Below, one piece after another: positions 14,546 to 21,483 of a stretch of DNA of 28,358 nucleotides. Origin of the DNA: Micavibrio aeruginosavorus. GTDB lineage: Bacteria; Pseudomonadota; Alphaproteobacteria; Micavibrionales; Micavibrionaceae. Numbering within the stretch: the stretch's first letter is position 1; each line of letters begins with the position of its first letter. A program made the translations under genes and the position numbers. Location: NCBI GenBank assembly GCA_003241475.1, contig QFQB01000015.1:1-28358 (forward strand), written 5' to 3'. The notes under the pieces are model-generated. The model made no database searches. It saw nothing but the letters and a program-made list of their open reading frames with translations, and was not told the DNA's origin.

Positions 14546-14781
14546 CAACGTCAAACCCGAAATTAAGGGGAGCAAACGGCTCCGGTTAACAGATAGTTTT
14601 CCCGTCGTAGCATAACCATAACTTCTTTTCGGAAGGGCCATAGACACGTGCGTTGCATAGATATTTACCATGACGGCCGCAGGATTCAACAGCTATTTGA
14701 GACAGTTTCCTTGCCATAAGTAAAAACCAGTGCTATCGCTTAAGTTTCGCGCTGAAAATAAGCAAAATAAGGAGCCGCGCC

Positions 14782-15615
14782 ATGAGTCTTCCGCATTGGG
14801 ATATGAACGAAATTCACTGGGACAGGCTGGACCGTTCCAAAATCACGCCCGATCTGTTGAAGGTCGTCAAAGCGGCCGCCCTTGTCGAATACAACGCCGT
14901 CGCGTACTCCAGCTATCTCGAGCGCGTGTTCGCGGACGATCCGGAGTTTCAGGAAATGTCGCGCTGCTGGGCCACCGAAGAAGTGCAGCATGGCAAAAGC
15001 CTCGGCAAGTGGGCCGAGATTGTAGATCCTTCATGGTCGCTTGAAGACGCCATGGCAAAATTCCGCGCCGGATACCAGATCGAGCATATCAACAACGACA
15101 CATCGGTCCGCGGATCGCGCACGGGCGAGATGGTCGCGCGCTGCATGGTGGAGACTGGCACATCCTCTTATTATTCCGCCATCGGCATGAGCACGGAAGA
15201 ACCTGTCTTGAAGGAGATTTGCGCCAAAATCGCGGGCGATGAATTCCGCCATTACAAGCTCTTCTACGACACGCTGAACCGCTATGTGAAAAAAGAGGGC
15301 ATGAGCCGCTTCCAGCGCTTGAAAATCGCGCTGGGCCGCATCGCCGAAAGCGAAGACGACGAGTTGTCCTATGCTTTCTTCGCGGCCAACGCGAACGACA
15401 ATGAACAATACGACCGCAAAATCTGGAACCGCGAATATATGAAGCGCGCCTATTCTTACTATCAGGCACCGCAGGTAGACCGCGCCGTGGCCATGGTGTT
15501 CAAAGCCTGCGGGTTCGACCCCAAAGGCTTCGCCGGAAAAGGCGTTTCCAAACTGGCGTGGTGGCTGATCCAGAAAAACGTCAAGAACGCGGAGACAACC
15601 GCGAAGGCGGCGTAG
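14782..15615 (+). CDS. Acyl-ACP-desaturase-like ferritin-fold di-iron protein
   Basis: This 277-aa helical-bundle protein carries the complete six-ligand di-iron set of the acyl-ACP desaturase/ferritin-like group: Glu36 (LVEYNAV), Glu67 and His70 (EEVQH), Glu124 (VETGTSSYY), Glu154 and His157 (DEFRH). The spacing matches the E...ExxH...E...ExxH order. GGAG stands 7 nt before the ATG. It is shorter than plant stearoyl-ACP desaturase (about 360 aa), and such bacterial proteins are often of unknown substrate, so desaturase activity is inference; another oxygen-activating oxidase is possible. It ends 1 bp from the convergent superoxide dismutase gene. Confidence 0.8.
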   Translation: MSLPHWDMNEIHWDRLDRSKITPDLLKVVKAAALVEYNAVAYSSYLERVFADDPEFQEMSRCWATEEVQHGKSLGKWAEIVDPSWSLEDAMAKFRAGYQIEHINNDTSVRGSRTGEMVARCMVETGTSSYYSAIGMSTEEPVLKEICAKIAGDEFRHYKLFYDTLNRYVKKEGMSRFQRLKIALGRIAESEDDELSYAFFAANANDNEQYDRKIWNREYMKRAYSYYQAPQVDRAVAMVFKACGFDPKGFAGKGVSKLAWWLIQKNVKNAETTAKAA

Positions 15616-15616
15616 T

Positions 15617-16363
15617 TTACGCCTTGGCCTGCGCGTACAATTCCGACACGCGCTCCCAGTTCACGACCTGCCACCAGCTTTTCAGGTAATCGGCACGCTT
15701 GTTGAAGTAGCGCAAATAATACGCATGCTCCCAGACATCGTTGCCGAGGATCGGCGCGCCTTTTACTTTCGCATCGTTCATCAAGGGATTGTCCTGATTG
15801 GGCGTAGAGGCGATTTCAAGCTTGCCGGACTTATTCACGATCAGCCAGACCCAGCCCGAACCGAATTGCTTTGTGCCCGCTTCTTCGAATTTCTTTTTGA
15901 ACTCTTCGATCGAGCCGAATGTTTTTGTGATGTCGGCGTCAAGTTCCGTGGACGGCGCGGTTTTTTCCGGCGTCATGATTGTCCAGAAAAAAGAGTGGTT
16001 CCAGTGACCGCCACCGTTGTTGCGTGTTGCTGGACTATATTTGGAAATATTGGCGATGATTTCCTCAATCGTTTTGCCTTGGAGATTTTTATCCTTGGCG
16101 ACTTCTTTATTCAGATTATCGACATAAGCCTGATGATGTTTATCGTGATGAAGCGTCATCGTTTGCGCATCTATGGCTTTTTCAAGAGCGGTTTTGGCGT
16201 AGGGAAGATCAGGCAATGTGAAAGGGCCCGCCGGAGGCGGAGCATCTGCGGTAGCATAGGCCGGCGAAATTAAATCGCCCTTGATATATTTTAGAGCGGC
16301 CAGACCGACCGGCAACGCGCCCAGATATCCCAAAAAGGCCCGCTTAGTTATTGCTTTTTCCAT
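15617..16363 (-). CDS. sodA: Exported superoxide dismutase, Fe/Mn family, Mn-type residues
   Basis: This 248-aa enzyme dismutates superoxide to hydrogen peroxide and oxygen. The start at 16363 is supported by AAAGGAG 8 nt upstream; an ORF extension to 16399 lies before this site. Residues 1-37 look like an export signal: TKRAFLGYL resembles a twin-arginine motif with Lys-Arg, followed by a hydrophobic run and an AYA cleavage site. Metal ligands are His72, His123, Asp209 and His213 (NDVWEHAYYL). Gly119, four residues before the second ligand, and Gln190 in NQDNPL follow the Mn-SOD pattern; Fe-SOD would have Gln at the first place. Mn or cambialistic use is therefore predicted, probably in the periplasm. 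The symbol is by residue pattern only. Confidence 0.92.
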   Translation of the reverse strand: MEKAITKRAFLGYLGALPVGLAALKYIKGDLISPAYATADAPPPAGPFTLPDLPYAKTALEKAIDAQTMTLHHDKHHQAYVDNLNKEVAKDKNLQGKTIEEIIANISKYSPATRNNGGGHWNHSFFWTIMTPEKTAPSTELDADITKTFGSIEEFKKKFEEAGTKQFGSGWVWLIVNKSGKLEIASTPNQDNPLMNDAKVKGAPILGNDVWEHAYYLRYFNKRADYLKSWWQVVNWERVSELYAQAKA

Positions 16364-16436
16364 ACTCAAATCTCCTTTTATATGTATTGTGTGCCCCAAC
16401 GCCTGTAAGCGGCTTTAGGTTCATTTAGGGTAAAAA

Positions 16437-16662
16437 TGCCGCAAGGCAAAATTTTCTATGCCTTAACCGTCAAATCTCTGATAGAATCATCCCAGGTTGT
16501 TATTCGTTCTCTTTTCCTTCCCAAGGATTCTCCTTGCATTCAAAAAGAAACACACATCCCGTTGAAACCAGAGGCGCGCGCCCCGCGTTCGCCGCATCCG
16601 GATCGGTTTTTCACCGCCCCCGTTTTTCCCAGCCGCAGGATCAAATATCCAGCGGCTTTTTT
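16437..16662 (+). ncRNA. Possible small RNA or leader RNA ending at an orphan terminator
   Basis: The terminator at 16631-16662 faces right, but no rightward gene lies upstream for more than 1 kb (the previous one ends at 15615, before leftward sodA). The hairpins at 16437-16448 and 16522-16536 lie ahead of it. The 5' end is a guess, because no convincing promoter was found. Confidence 0.3.
16631..16662 (+). terminator. Orphan rho-independent terminator upstream of phoH
   Basis: AGCCGC-a-GGAT, loop CAAAT, ATCC-a-GCGGCT, then a run of six T: a 10-bp stem with one A-A mismatch. It lies 66 bp upstream of the phoH start and has no plus-strand gene before it. Confidence 0.75.
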
Positions 16663-16728
16663 GTGTCCGTTTTCTAAAGCCTATCAACCCTCTTAAACGC
16701 CCTCAAACAAACAGGAAGGATTCTAAAA

Positions 16729-17484
16729 ATGTCCAAAAAAACAAAAAAGAATTTCAGCGAAAAGGGCCGTATGCACAAGAATGGAAACGTGGTTCATCCT
16801 GCGTTCGACGATGGCGGCTGGCATCCGCTGGATGGAGAGATCGACCAAGCCAGAGACAAAAGCTATGTGAAGACCGTCCGCCCCAGAACGGACGGACAGC
16901 GCGACTTGATGGAGGCCATCGCCTCGCATAATCTTACGCTCGCCATCGGCCCTGCCGGCACGGGTAAGACCTACCTTGCTATCTGCGCCGCCGTCGAAGC
17001 GCTGGAAAAAGGCAAAGTGGAAAAAATCATCCTGTCCCGTCCCGCCATGGAAGCTGGCGAATCTTTGGGATTTTTGCCCGGCGATATGCATGAGAAAATG
17101 GCCCCGTACCTACGCCCGCTCTACGACGCACTGGGTGATCGTCTGGGTGGTAAGAAAGTCCGCCAGTATATGGATGAAGGCACAATCGAGATCGCGCCGG
17201 TTGGATTCATGCGCGGACGCACGCTCAACAACGCCTATATCGTGATCGACGAGGCGCAGAACTGCACATACGGGCAATTGAAAATGCTTCTGTCCCGTCT
17301 TGGATGGAATTCGACCATGGTTGTCACCGGAGACCCCGGACAATCCGATCTTTTGCCGGGCGTTTCGGGCCTTGACGAAGTGGCGCGCAAATTCGAAGCC
17401 CTGCCCAATATCGCCGTCATCCGTCTGGGACAGTCCGACATCGTGCGCCATCCTTTGGTCGCAGAAATGCTCGAAGTTCTGTAG
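16729..17484 (+). CDS. phoH: PhoH-family P-loop ATPase
   Basis: This 251-aa cytosolic protein has a Walker A loop GPAGTGKT (74-81) and Walker B IVIDEAQN (171-178), with SRPAMEAGESLGFLPGD between them and the sensor TGDPGQSDLL after them. These are the classic PhoH-domain motifs. The first 50 residues are a basic, low-complexity N-terminus. The family is RNA-helicase-related and linked to RNA metabolism or phosphate stress in various bacteria; which role applies here cannot be told. The start has AGGA about 11 nt upstream. It ends ahead of a strong terminator, and its own leader contains another terminator. Confidence 0.92.
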   Translation: MSKKTKKNFSEKGRMHKNGNVVHPAFDDGGWHPLDGEIDQARDKSYVKTVRPRTDGQRDLMEAIASHNLTLAIGPAGTGKTYLAICAAVEALEKGKVEKIILSRPAMEAGESLGFLPGDMHEKMAPYLRPLYDALGDRLGGKKVRQYMDEGTIEIAPVGFMRGRTLNNAYIVIDEAQNCTYGQLKMLLSRLGWNSTMVVTGDPGQSDLLPGVSGLDEVARKFEALPNIAVIRLGQSDIVRHPLVAEMLEVL

Positions 17485-17505
17485 GTTATGCCCTTCCTTC
17501 AAGCA

Positions 17506-17532
17506 AAGCGCCGGAGAAATCCGGCGCTTTTG
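17506..17532 (+). terminator. Rho-independent terminator of phoH
   Basis: AAGCGCCGGA, loop GAAA, TCCGGCGCTT, then TTG. The 10-bp GC-rich stem has a stable GNRA tetraloop but a short T-tail. Confidence 0.8.
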
Positions 17533-17575
17533 CGTTGCGGTGGACACCGCCGCGGAACGGCTCTATAAGGATTCC

Positions 17576-18208
17576 ATGACACAAACACGCATGATTATTC
17601 TATTGCTGGCCGCACTGGCCGGTCTTGTCCTCGCGGGCGCCATCGCTTATTTCCAGCTTTCTGCAGACGTAAAATCAGAACCAGGCGATTTGATAGCCGT
17701 GACTAGCGATGCCTTCGGCGGCCCGTTCTCGCTTGTCGATCAGAACAATCAGCCGGTTAGCGAAAAATCATGGCCCGATCAGTACAAACTCATCTATTTC
17801 GGATTCACCTACTGTCCTGCCATCTGCCCCACGGAATTGGGCAAGATCACAGCCGCGATGAACACGCTGGGGGATGTGGGTAAAAAAATCCAGCCGATTT
17901 TCGTAACCGTTGATCCCGAACGCGATACGCCCGCAAAGATGAAAGACTATGTGACACTTTTCCACCCGTCGCTTGTCGGGCTTTCAGGCACGCCGGAGCA
18001 GGTGAAGGAGATGCTCAAGGCCTATAAAATCTATGCCGCCAAGCGTCAGGACCCTTCTATGAGCGACTATACGATGGACCATTCCTCGTTCATCTATTTT
18101 ATCGCGCCGGACGGGCGTCTTTTGCAGATTTTTAAAATGGACGATGACGCCGCCGCGATGAGCAAGACCATTTCCCAATGGATGGCGCAAGAGTCTGCAC
18201 AAAAATAG
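17576..18208 (+). CDS. SCO1/SenC family copper chaperone
   Basis: This 210-aa membrane-anchored periplasmic thioredoxin-fold protein helps insert copper into respiratory oxidases or acts in redox defence. A single N-terminal transmembrane segment covers about 5-28. The copper-binding Cys80-x-x-x-Cys84 lies in TYCPAICPTEL and the third ligand His169 in TMDHSSFIYF, so the site is intact. TVDPERDTP is another SCO hallmark. The ATG at 17576 has AAGGA 4 nt upstream and gives a proper anchor; an open frame upstream to 17300 overlaps phoH and is not used. No copper oxidase genes lie in the window (the oxidase at 23.4 kb is a copper-free bd type), so its client lies elsewhere. Confidence 0.92.
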   Translation: MTQTRMIILLLAALAGLVLAGAIAYFQLSADVKSEPGDLIAVTSDAFGGPFSLVDQNNQPVSEKSWPDQYKLIYFGFTYCPAICPTELGKITAAMNTLGDVGKKIQPIFVTVDPERDTPAKMKDYVTLFHPSLVGLSGTPEQVKEMLKAYKIYAAKRQDPSMSDYTMDHSSFIYFIAPDGRLLQIFKMDDDAAAMSKTISQWMAQESAQK

Positions 18209-18348
18209 TCATAATAAATTTATGTTGAATACTTATTGCGATGCGGAAAGTCTTTTGCTGGCCGCAGCGTTCATAATTGTTTAACATCTGTGTACTAAAA
18301 GTTTTCTGTCGCGTTCGCTTCCCTCAAAAAATTTCAGGAGAGATCATC

Positions 18349-19686
18349 ATGAGTTTCAAAATGCTTCGCGTTACGTTGCTGACAGCCGCGTGTGTGACAT
18401 CACTATCCGCAGGCGCAAACGCCGCAGCCTTCTACTTGCAAGAACAATCCGTCTCCGGTCTTGGAACCGCCTTTGCTGGCGCCGCCGCAGACACGCCCGA
18501 TGCTTCCACGGTTTATTACAACCCCGCCGGTATGACCAATCTGACCAGCCCTGAAATCTATGCCGGTGCGAGTTTATTGCTCCCGAGCGCCGATTTCGAT
18601 GACACCGGTTCCACATATACAGCGCCCGCCGGCCTTGGCGGTCTAACCAGCGCCGTGACAGGCAATGATAGCAGAAATCCATTTGATCCAGAAGTTCTGC
18701 CACAACTCTACGGCGTTCTTCCCATCAACAACCGCCTTGTTCTCGGTCTTGGCGTAAACTCCTCCTTCGGTCTGGCCGATGATTACGGCTCAGACTTTAT
18801 CGGCCGCTATAACTCGGTTGACAGCAAACTGCTTACGATCGGCATCCAGCCAACCGCCGCCTACAAAGTGAATAACTGGCTGTCTGTTGGTGCAGGTGTG
18901 AACGTCGAATATGTTTACGCAAACCTCAAGAGCAAAATTGTTGCTCCGACAGCAGGCGGTGCCTCCCCAGATCCTGATGCCGATGGTTCTTTGAAACTTG
19001 CTGGCGATGACTGGGCTGTAGGCTATAACCTCGGTATCCAGTTGCAACCCACCACAACCACCAAAGTCGGCTTGACGTATAAAACATCTGTCAATCACAA
19101 GCTCAAGGGCGATGTGGATATCACAAACCCAACAAGCGGCTTGCCGATCCCGGGCTTTGTTTCCGGCGCCGTATCTTCAGCATCAGGCACGGCAAAGCTG
19201 AGTCTGCCGGACATCGCGTCTTTTGCGGTTTCGCAGCAATTGAACGATCAATGGACCGTCTTGGGTAGCGTGAACTGGTATGGCTGGGGTGACTTCGATA
19301 ATATCCCTGCATCCTCTTCAGCCCTTCCAGGCGGCGGCTCTTTGACAGAGCAAAACTACGAAAATACGTGGGGCTTTGCCGTTGGTGCGCGCTACCGTCT
19401 GAACGAGAAATGGTTGCTCAAAGGTGGTATCCAGTACGATCAGACACCAACCGTTACGGCTGATCGCTCAACACGTATTCCTGATGGCGACCGCATCTGG
19501 TTTGCTGGCGGCGTGACCTACAGCATCAATCCAAAAATCGACCTCGACTTCTCTGCCGCTTACGTCAATGTCAGCGAAGAGCGCGTTGCTGTGACGGATG
19601 AAACAGCAACCGGTACGGTTGTCACACGCGGAGATACAGATGGTAGCGTTGGCATTGCCGCCGCCGCTATCCGTTACAAATTCTAA
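18349..19686 (+). CDS. FadL/OmpP1-family outer membrane fatty acid transporter
   Basis: This 445-aa beta-barrel porin should carry long-chain fatty acids or other hydrophobic compounds across the outer membrane. The start at 18349 has CAGGAGAG upstream and yields a signal peptide ending ANA-AAF near residue 25. The mature N-terminus shows the FadL hatch pattern FYLQEQSVSGLGTAFAG and then VYYNPAGMT with the NPA motif. Alternating hydrophobic strands fill the rest, and the last residues RYKF end in the aromatic Phe typical of outer membrane insertion. The leftward acyl-CoA dehydrogenase unit faces it, which fits fatty acid use. Substrate is inferred. Confidence 0.93.
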   Translation: MSFKMLRVTLLTAACVTSLSAGANAAAFYLQEQSVSGLGTAFAGAAADTPDASTVYYNPAGMTNLTSPEIYAGASLLLPSADFDDTGSTYTAPAGLGGLTSAVTGNDSRNPFDPEVLPQLYGVLPINNRLVLGLGVNSSFGLADDYGSDFIGRYNSVDSKLLTIGIQPTAAYKVNNWLSVGAGVNVEYVYANLKSKIVAPTAGGASPDPDADGSLKLAGDDWAVGYNLGIQLQPTTTTKVGLTYKTSVNHKLKGDVDITNPTSGLPIPGFVSGAVSSASGTAKLSLPDIASFAVSQQLNDQWTVLGSVNWYGWGDFDNIPASSSALPGGGSLTEQNYENTWGFAVGARYRLNEKWLLKGGIQYDQTPTVTADRSTRIPDGDRIWFAGGVTYSINPKIDLDFSAAYVNVSEERVAVTDETATGTVVTRGDTDGSVGIAAAAIRYKF

Positions 19687-19707
19687 TACTGCTTTTACAG
19701 GCAAAGA

Positions 19708-19738
19708 AAAATCCCCGCAATTTGCGGGGATTTTTTTT
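19708..19738. terminator. Bidirectional terminator between fadL-like and SCP2 genes
   Basis: AAAATCCCCGC, loop AATTT, GCGGGGATTTT with T-run on the plus strand; read leftward the stem is followed by TTTTTCTTT. It can end both convergent transcripts. Confidence 0.9.
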
Positions 19739-19750
19739 CAGTGAGAAGAC

Positions 19751-20044
19751 TTAATCTTCGAGGATGGAATTCAGCTTAAGCGCAAGGCCCATAGAACCGG
19801 AGACTTTCAACTTCCCCATCATGAAAGCCATGTTCGGGTCTTGCGTACCGGCCAGAATCTTTTCGAATGTTTCGACCGATGTTTTCAAGGTGACTTCGGC
19901 ATCATTGTCGTCTTGCGTGATAACCGGTGGATTCTGCGTCGCATCCACGAACAAAATGCCCTCGTCATCGAAATCGAATTTCAGCGTGTGATTGAATCCC
20001 ACAAGGCGGGATTGCAGTTTTTCCTTGATGTCATCGAGCGCCAT
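19751..20044 (-). CDS. SCP2 sterol-binding domain protein
   Basis: This 97-aa single-domain protein matches the SCP2 fold. A short N-terminal helix is followed by strands (TLKFDFDDEGILFVDA, DAEVTLKTSVETFEKILAG) and the family end DPNMAFMMGKLKVSGSMGLALKLNSIL with the G-K-hydrophobic-x-(V/I)-x-G-(D/S) turn. It probably binds lipids or acyl-CoA in the cytosol. AGGAGA lies 7 nt before the ATG. It is the last gene of the acyl-CoA dehydrogenase, unknown, panC, SCP2 unit and ends at the shared terminator. Confidence 0.9.
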   Translation of the reverse strand: MALDDIKEKLQSRLVGFNHTLKFDFDDEGILFVDATQNPPVITQDDNDAEVTLKTSVETFEKILAGTQDPNMAFMMGKLKVSGSMGLALKLNSILED

Positions 20045-20068
20045 TTATTTTCTCCTGTTTCTATTATT

Positions 20069-20911
20069 TTACCCGTTCAGGCCCATATTGTCGATAAGGC
20101 GGGCTTTGCCAAGCCACGCCGCAGCCAGCAAGCGCAGATTTTTGTCCTTTTTATCAGGAGACAGTAGCGTTTGCGCATTGCGGGCCGCAATGTAATCAAT
20201 CTTTTCAAATCCCGCCTCTAAAAGTGCCTGCCGCGCCTTTTTTTCACTGGCTTCAATCGGCATGCCGCCAAGGATATCTTGACCCATGACCTTTAAAATT
20301 TTGTTCATGCGTGTGGCTATCTGATATTGATCTTGCGTTAGATAGGCATTGCGCGAGGAGAGCGCCAAACCGTTTTCATCGCGCACGATCGGAACGCCGA
20401 TAATTTCGACAGGGATATTCAAATCCGCGACCATGCGCTTAATAACCTGCAATTGTTGCCAGTCTTTTTCACCGAACAATGCGATATCGGGCAGGCTCTG
20501 AAGCAACATCTTGGCAACGATGGTCGCAACGCCGGAAAAGAAATGCGGCCGGAATTCGCCTTCCAAAGGTTCGGATACGCCGGAAACGGAAATACCGGTA
20601 GAAAATCCATCCGGATAGATTTCATCCGGCGACGGCAGATAAACCGCACTAGCGCCTGCGTTGCGAAGTTTTTCGCAGTCCGCCTCAACCGTTCGCGGAT
20701 AGGAGCCGAAATCTTCATGTGGCGCAAATTGCTTGGGGTTCACGAAAATATAGGGAATGCAGATATCGGCCTTCACAAGGCCACAACGCACCAGTTCCAG
20801 ATGACCCTGATGAAGAGCGCCCATGGTCGGTACAAAAGCGATGGTCTTGCCTTCCCCACGATTGTCGGCAACGAAACTGCGCAGGGCAGAAATACTATCA
20901 AGTGTTCTCAT
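20069..20911 (-). CDS. panC: Pantothenate synthetase (pantoate--beta-alanine ligase)
   Basis: This 280-aa enzyme joins pantoate and beta-alanine with ATP to give pantothenate, the CoA precursor. Length is standard. PTMGALHQGHLELV (29-42) carries the HxGH nucleotide-binding motif. FVNPKQF, FGEKDWQQL, the loop RDENGLALSSRNAYL (KMSKS-like SSRN) and the C-terminal ARNAQTL segment follow in family order. The start lies 11 bp after the preceding gene and 24 bp separate it from SCP2, so it is co-transcribed. No panB or panD is in the window. The ribosome site is weak, which suggests coupling to the upstream gene. Confidence 0.96.
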   Translation of the reverse strand: MRTLDSISALRSFVADNRGEGKTIAFVPTMGALHQGHLELVRCGLVKADICIPYIFVNPKQFAPHEDFGSYPRTVEADCEKLRNAGASAVYLPSPDEIYPDGFSTGISVSGVSEPLEGEFRPHFFSGVATIVAKMLLQSLPDIALFGEKDWQQLQVIKRMVADLNIPVEIIGVPIVRDENGLALSSRNAYLTQDQYQIATRMNKILKVMGQDILGGMPIEASEKKARQALLEAGFEKIDYIAARNAQTLLSPDKKDKNLRLLAAAWLGKARLIDNMGLNG

Positions 20912-20922
20912 AATGGCGCGGA

Positions 20923-21462
20923 TTATGCCGCGATCATCTCTTCCACGGCAAGGGCGAAAGTGCCCATCTGGATCAAGACGCCAGCGATTCTGGCCGTAAA
21001 ATCGCCTAGTCCCGCCTGTTTTTCTTTCCGCGCAATAAAAGAGGCCAGCGTTCGCTGACCTTGTTTGTATCGTTCTTGTTCTTCGAGCAGAATTTCAGAG
21101 CAACGGGCAAATTCTACGGATGTTCCATTCACCTTCGAAAGCGGATTGGCATCCATTGCCTGTACGCAGGATTGCATCATATCGAGTGCGTGACCGTTTT
21201 CGACCAGAAGGGTTTGCATGTTGCCGATCGTAATCGTTCTATCGGCTGGATCGTTCAAACGCTGCTCCAGATTTTCGCACTGCAGATTGTCCGATATGGC
21301 ACGGGTACAAAAGGCCATCTTGGTGAAAAGCGTCTGAAGCTTTTCCATTCTTTCGCGCGGGCTGATCTGATCCGTTATGCCTTTGCTTTCCAGGTAATCA
21401 TCGAAGGTGAGTTTTTGACAGCGAGAATTACCCTCGCCGTTTACAGGTTGTGATAGGGACAT
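20923..21462 (-). CDS. Uncharacterised 179-aa helical protein in the panC unit
   Basis: The chain is soluble and mostly helical, with several Cys (15, 52, 62 and in MQSCVQAM and FARCSE) and a Gly/Ala-rich hydrophobic C-terminus (GDFTARIAGVLIQMGTFALA). It has no signal peptide or known motif that I recognise. It lies 21 bp after the acyl-CoA dehydrogenase stop and 11 bp before panC, so it is expressed with them. Cys placement is irregular, without a CxxC pattern. A role with CoA or lipids is only suggested by context. Confidence 0.65.
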   Translation of the reverse strand: MSLSQPVNGEGNSRCQKLTFDDYLESKGITDQISPRERMEKLQTLFTKMAFCTRAISDNLQCENLEQRLNDPADRTITIGNMQTLLVENGHALDMMQSCVQAMDANPLSKVNGTSVEFARCSEILLEEQERYKQGQRTLASFIARKEKQAGLGDFTARIAGVLIQMGTFALAVEEMIAA

Positions 21463-21483
21463 GATTGTTCTTCTAAGGACTCT

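Larger units (their letters stand above)
16364..16728. other. 365-bp divergent gap between sodA and phoH
   Basis: It should hold the leftward sodA promoter and the rightward phoH promoter, neither clear-cut. The plus strand has a GNRA-type TGCC-GCAA-GGCA hairpin (16437-16448), a CAAGGA-TTC-TCCTTG hairpin (16522-16536) and an orphan rho-independent terminator (16631-16662). An 86-codon plus-strand frame (16436-16696) runs through the terminator and is not believed. Confidence 0.5.

Noticed and set aside
16436..16696. 86-codon plus-strand frame upstream of phoH
   Set aside because: It runs straight through a rho-independent terminator, has no Shine-Dalgarno and gives a Pro-rich sequence with no recognisable pattern.
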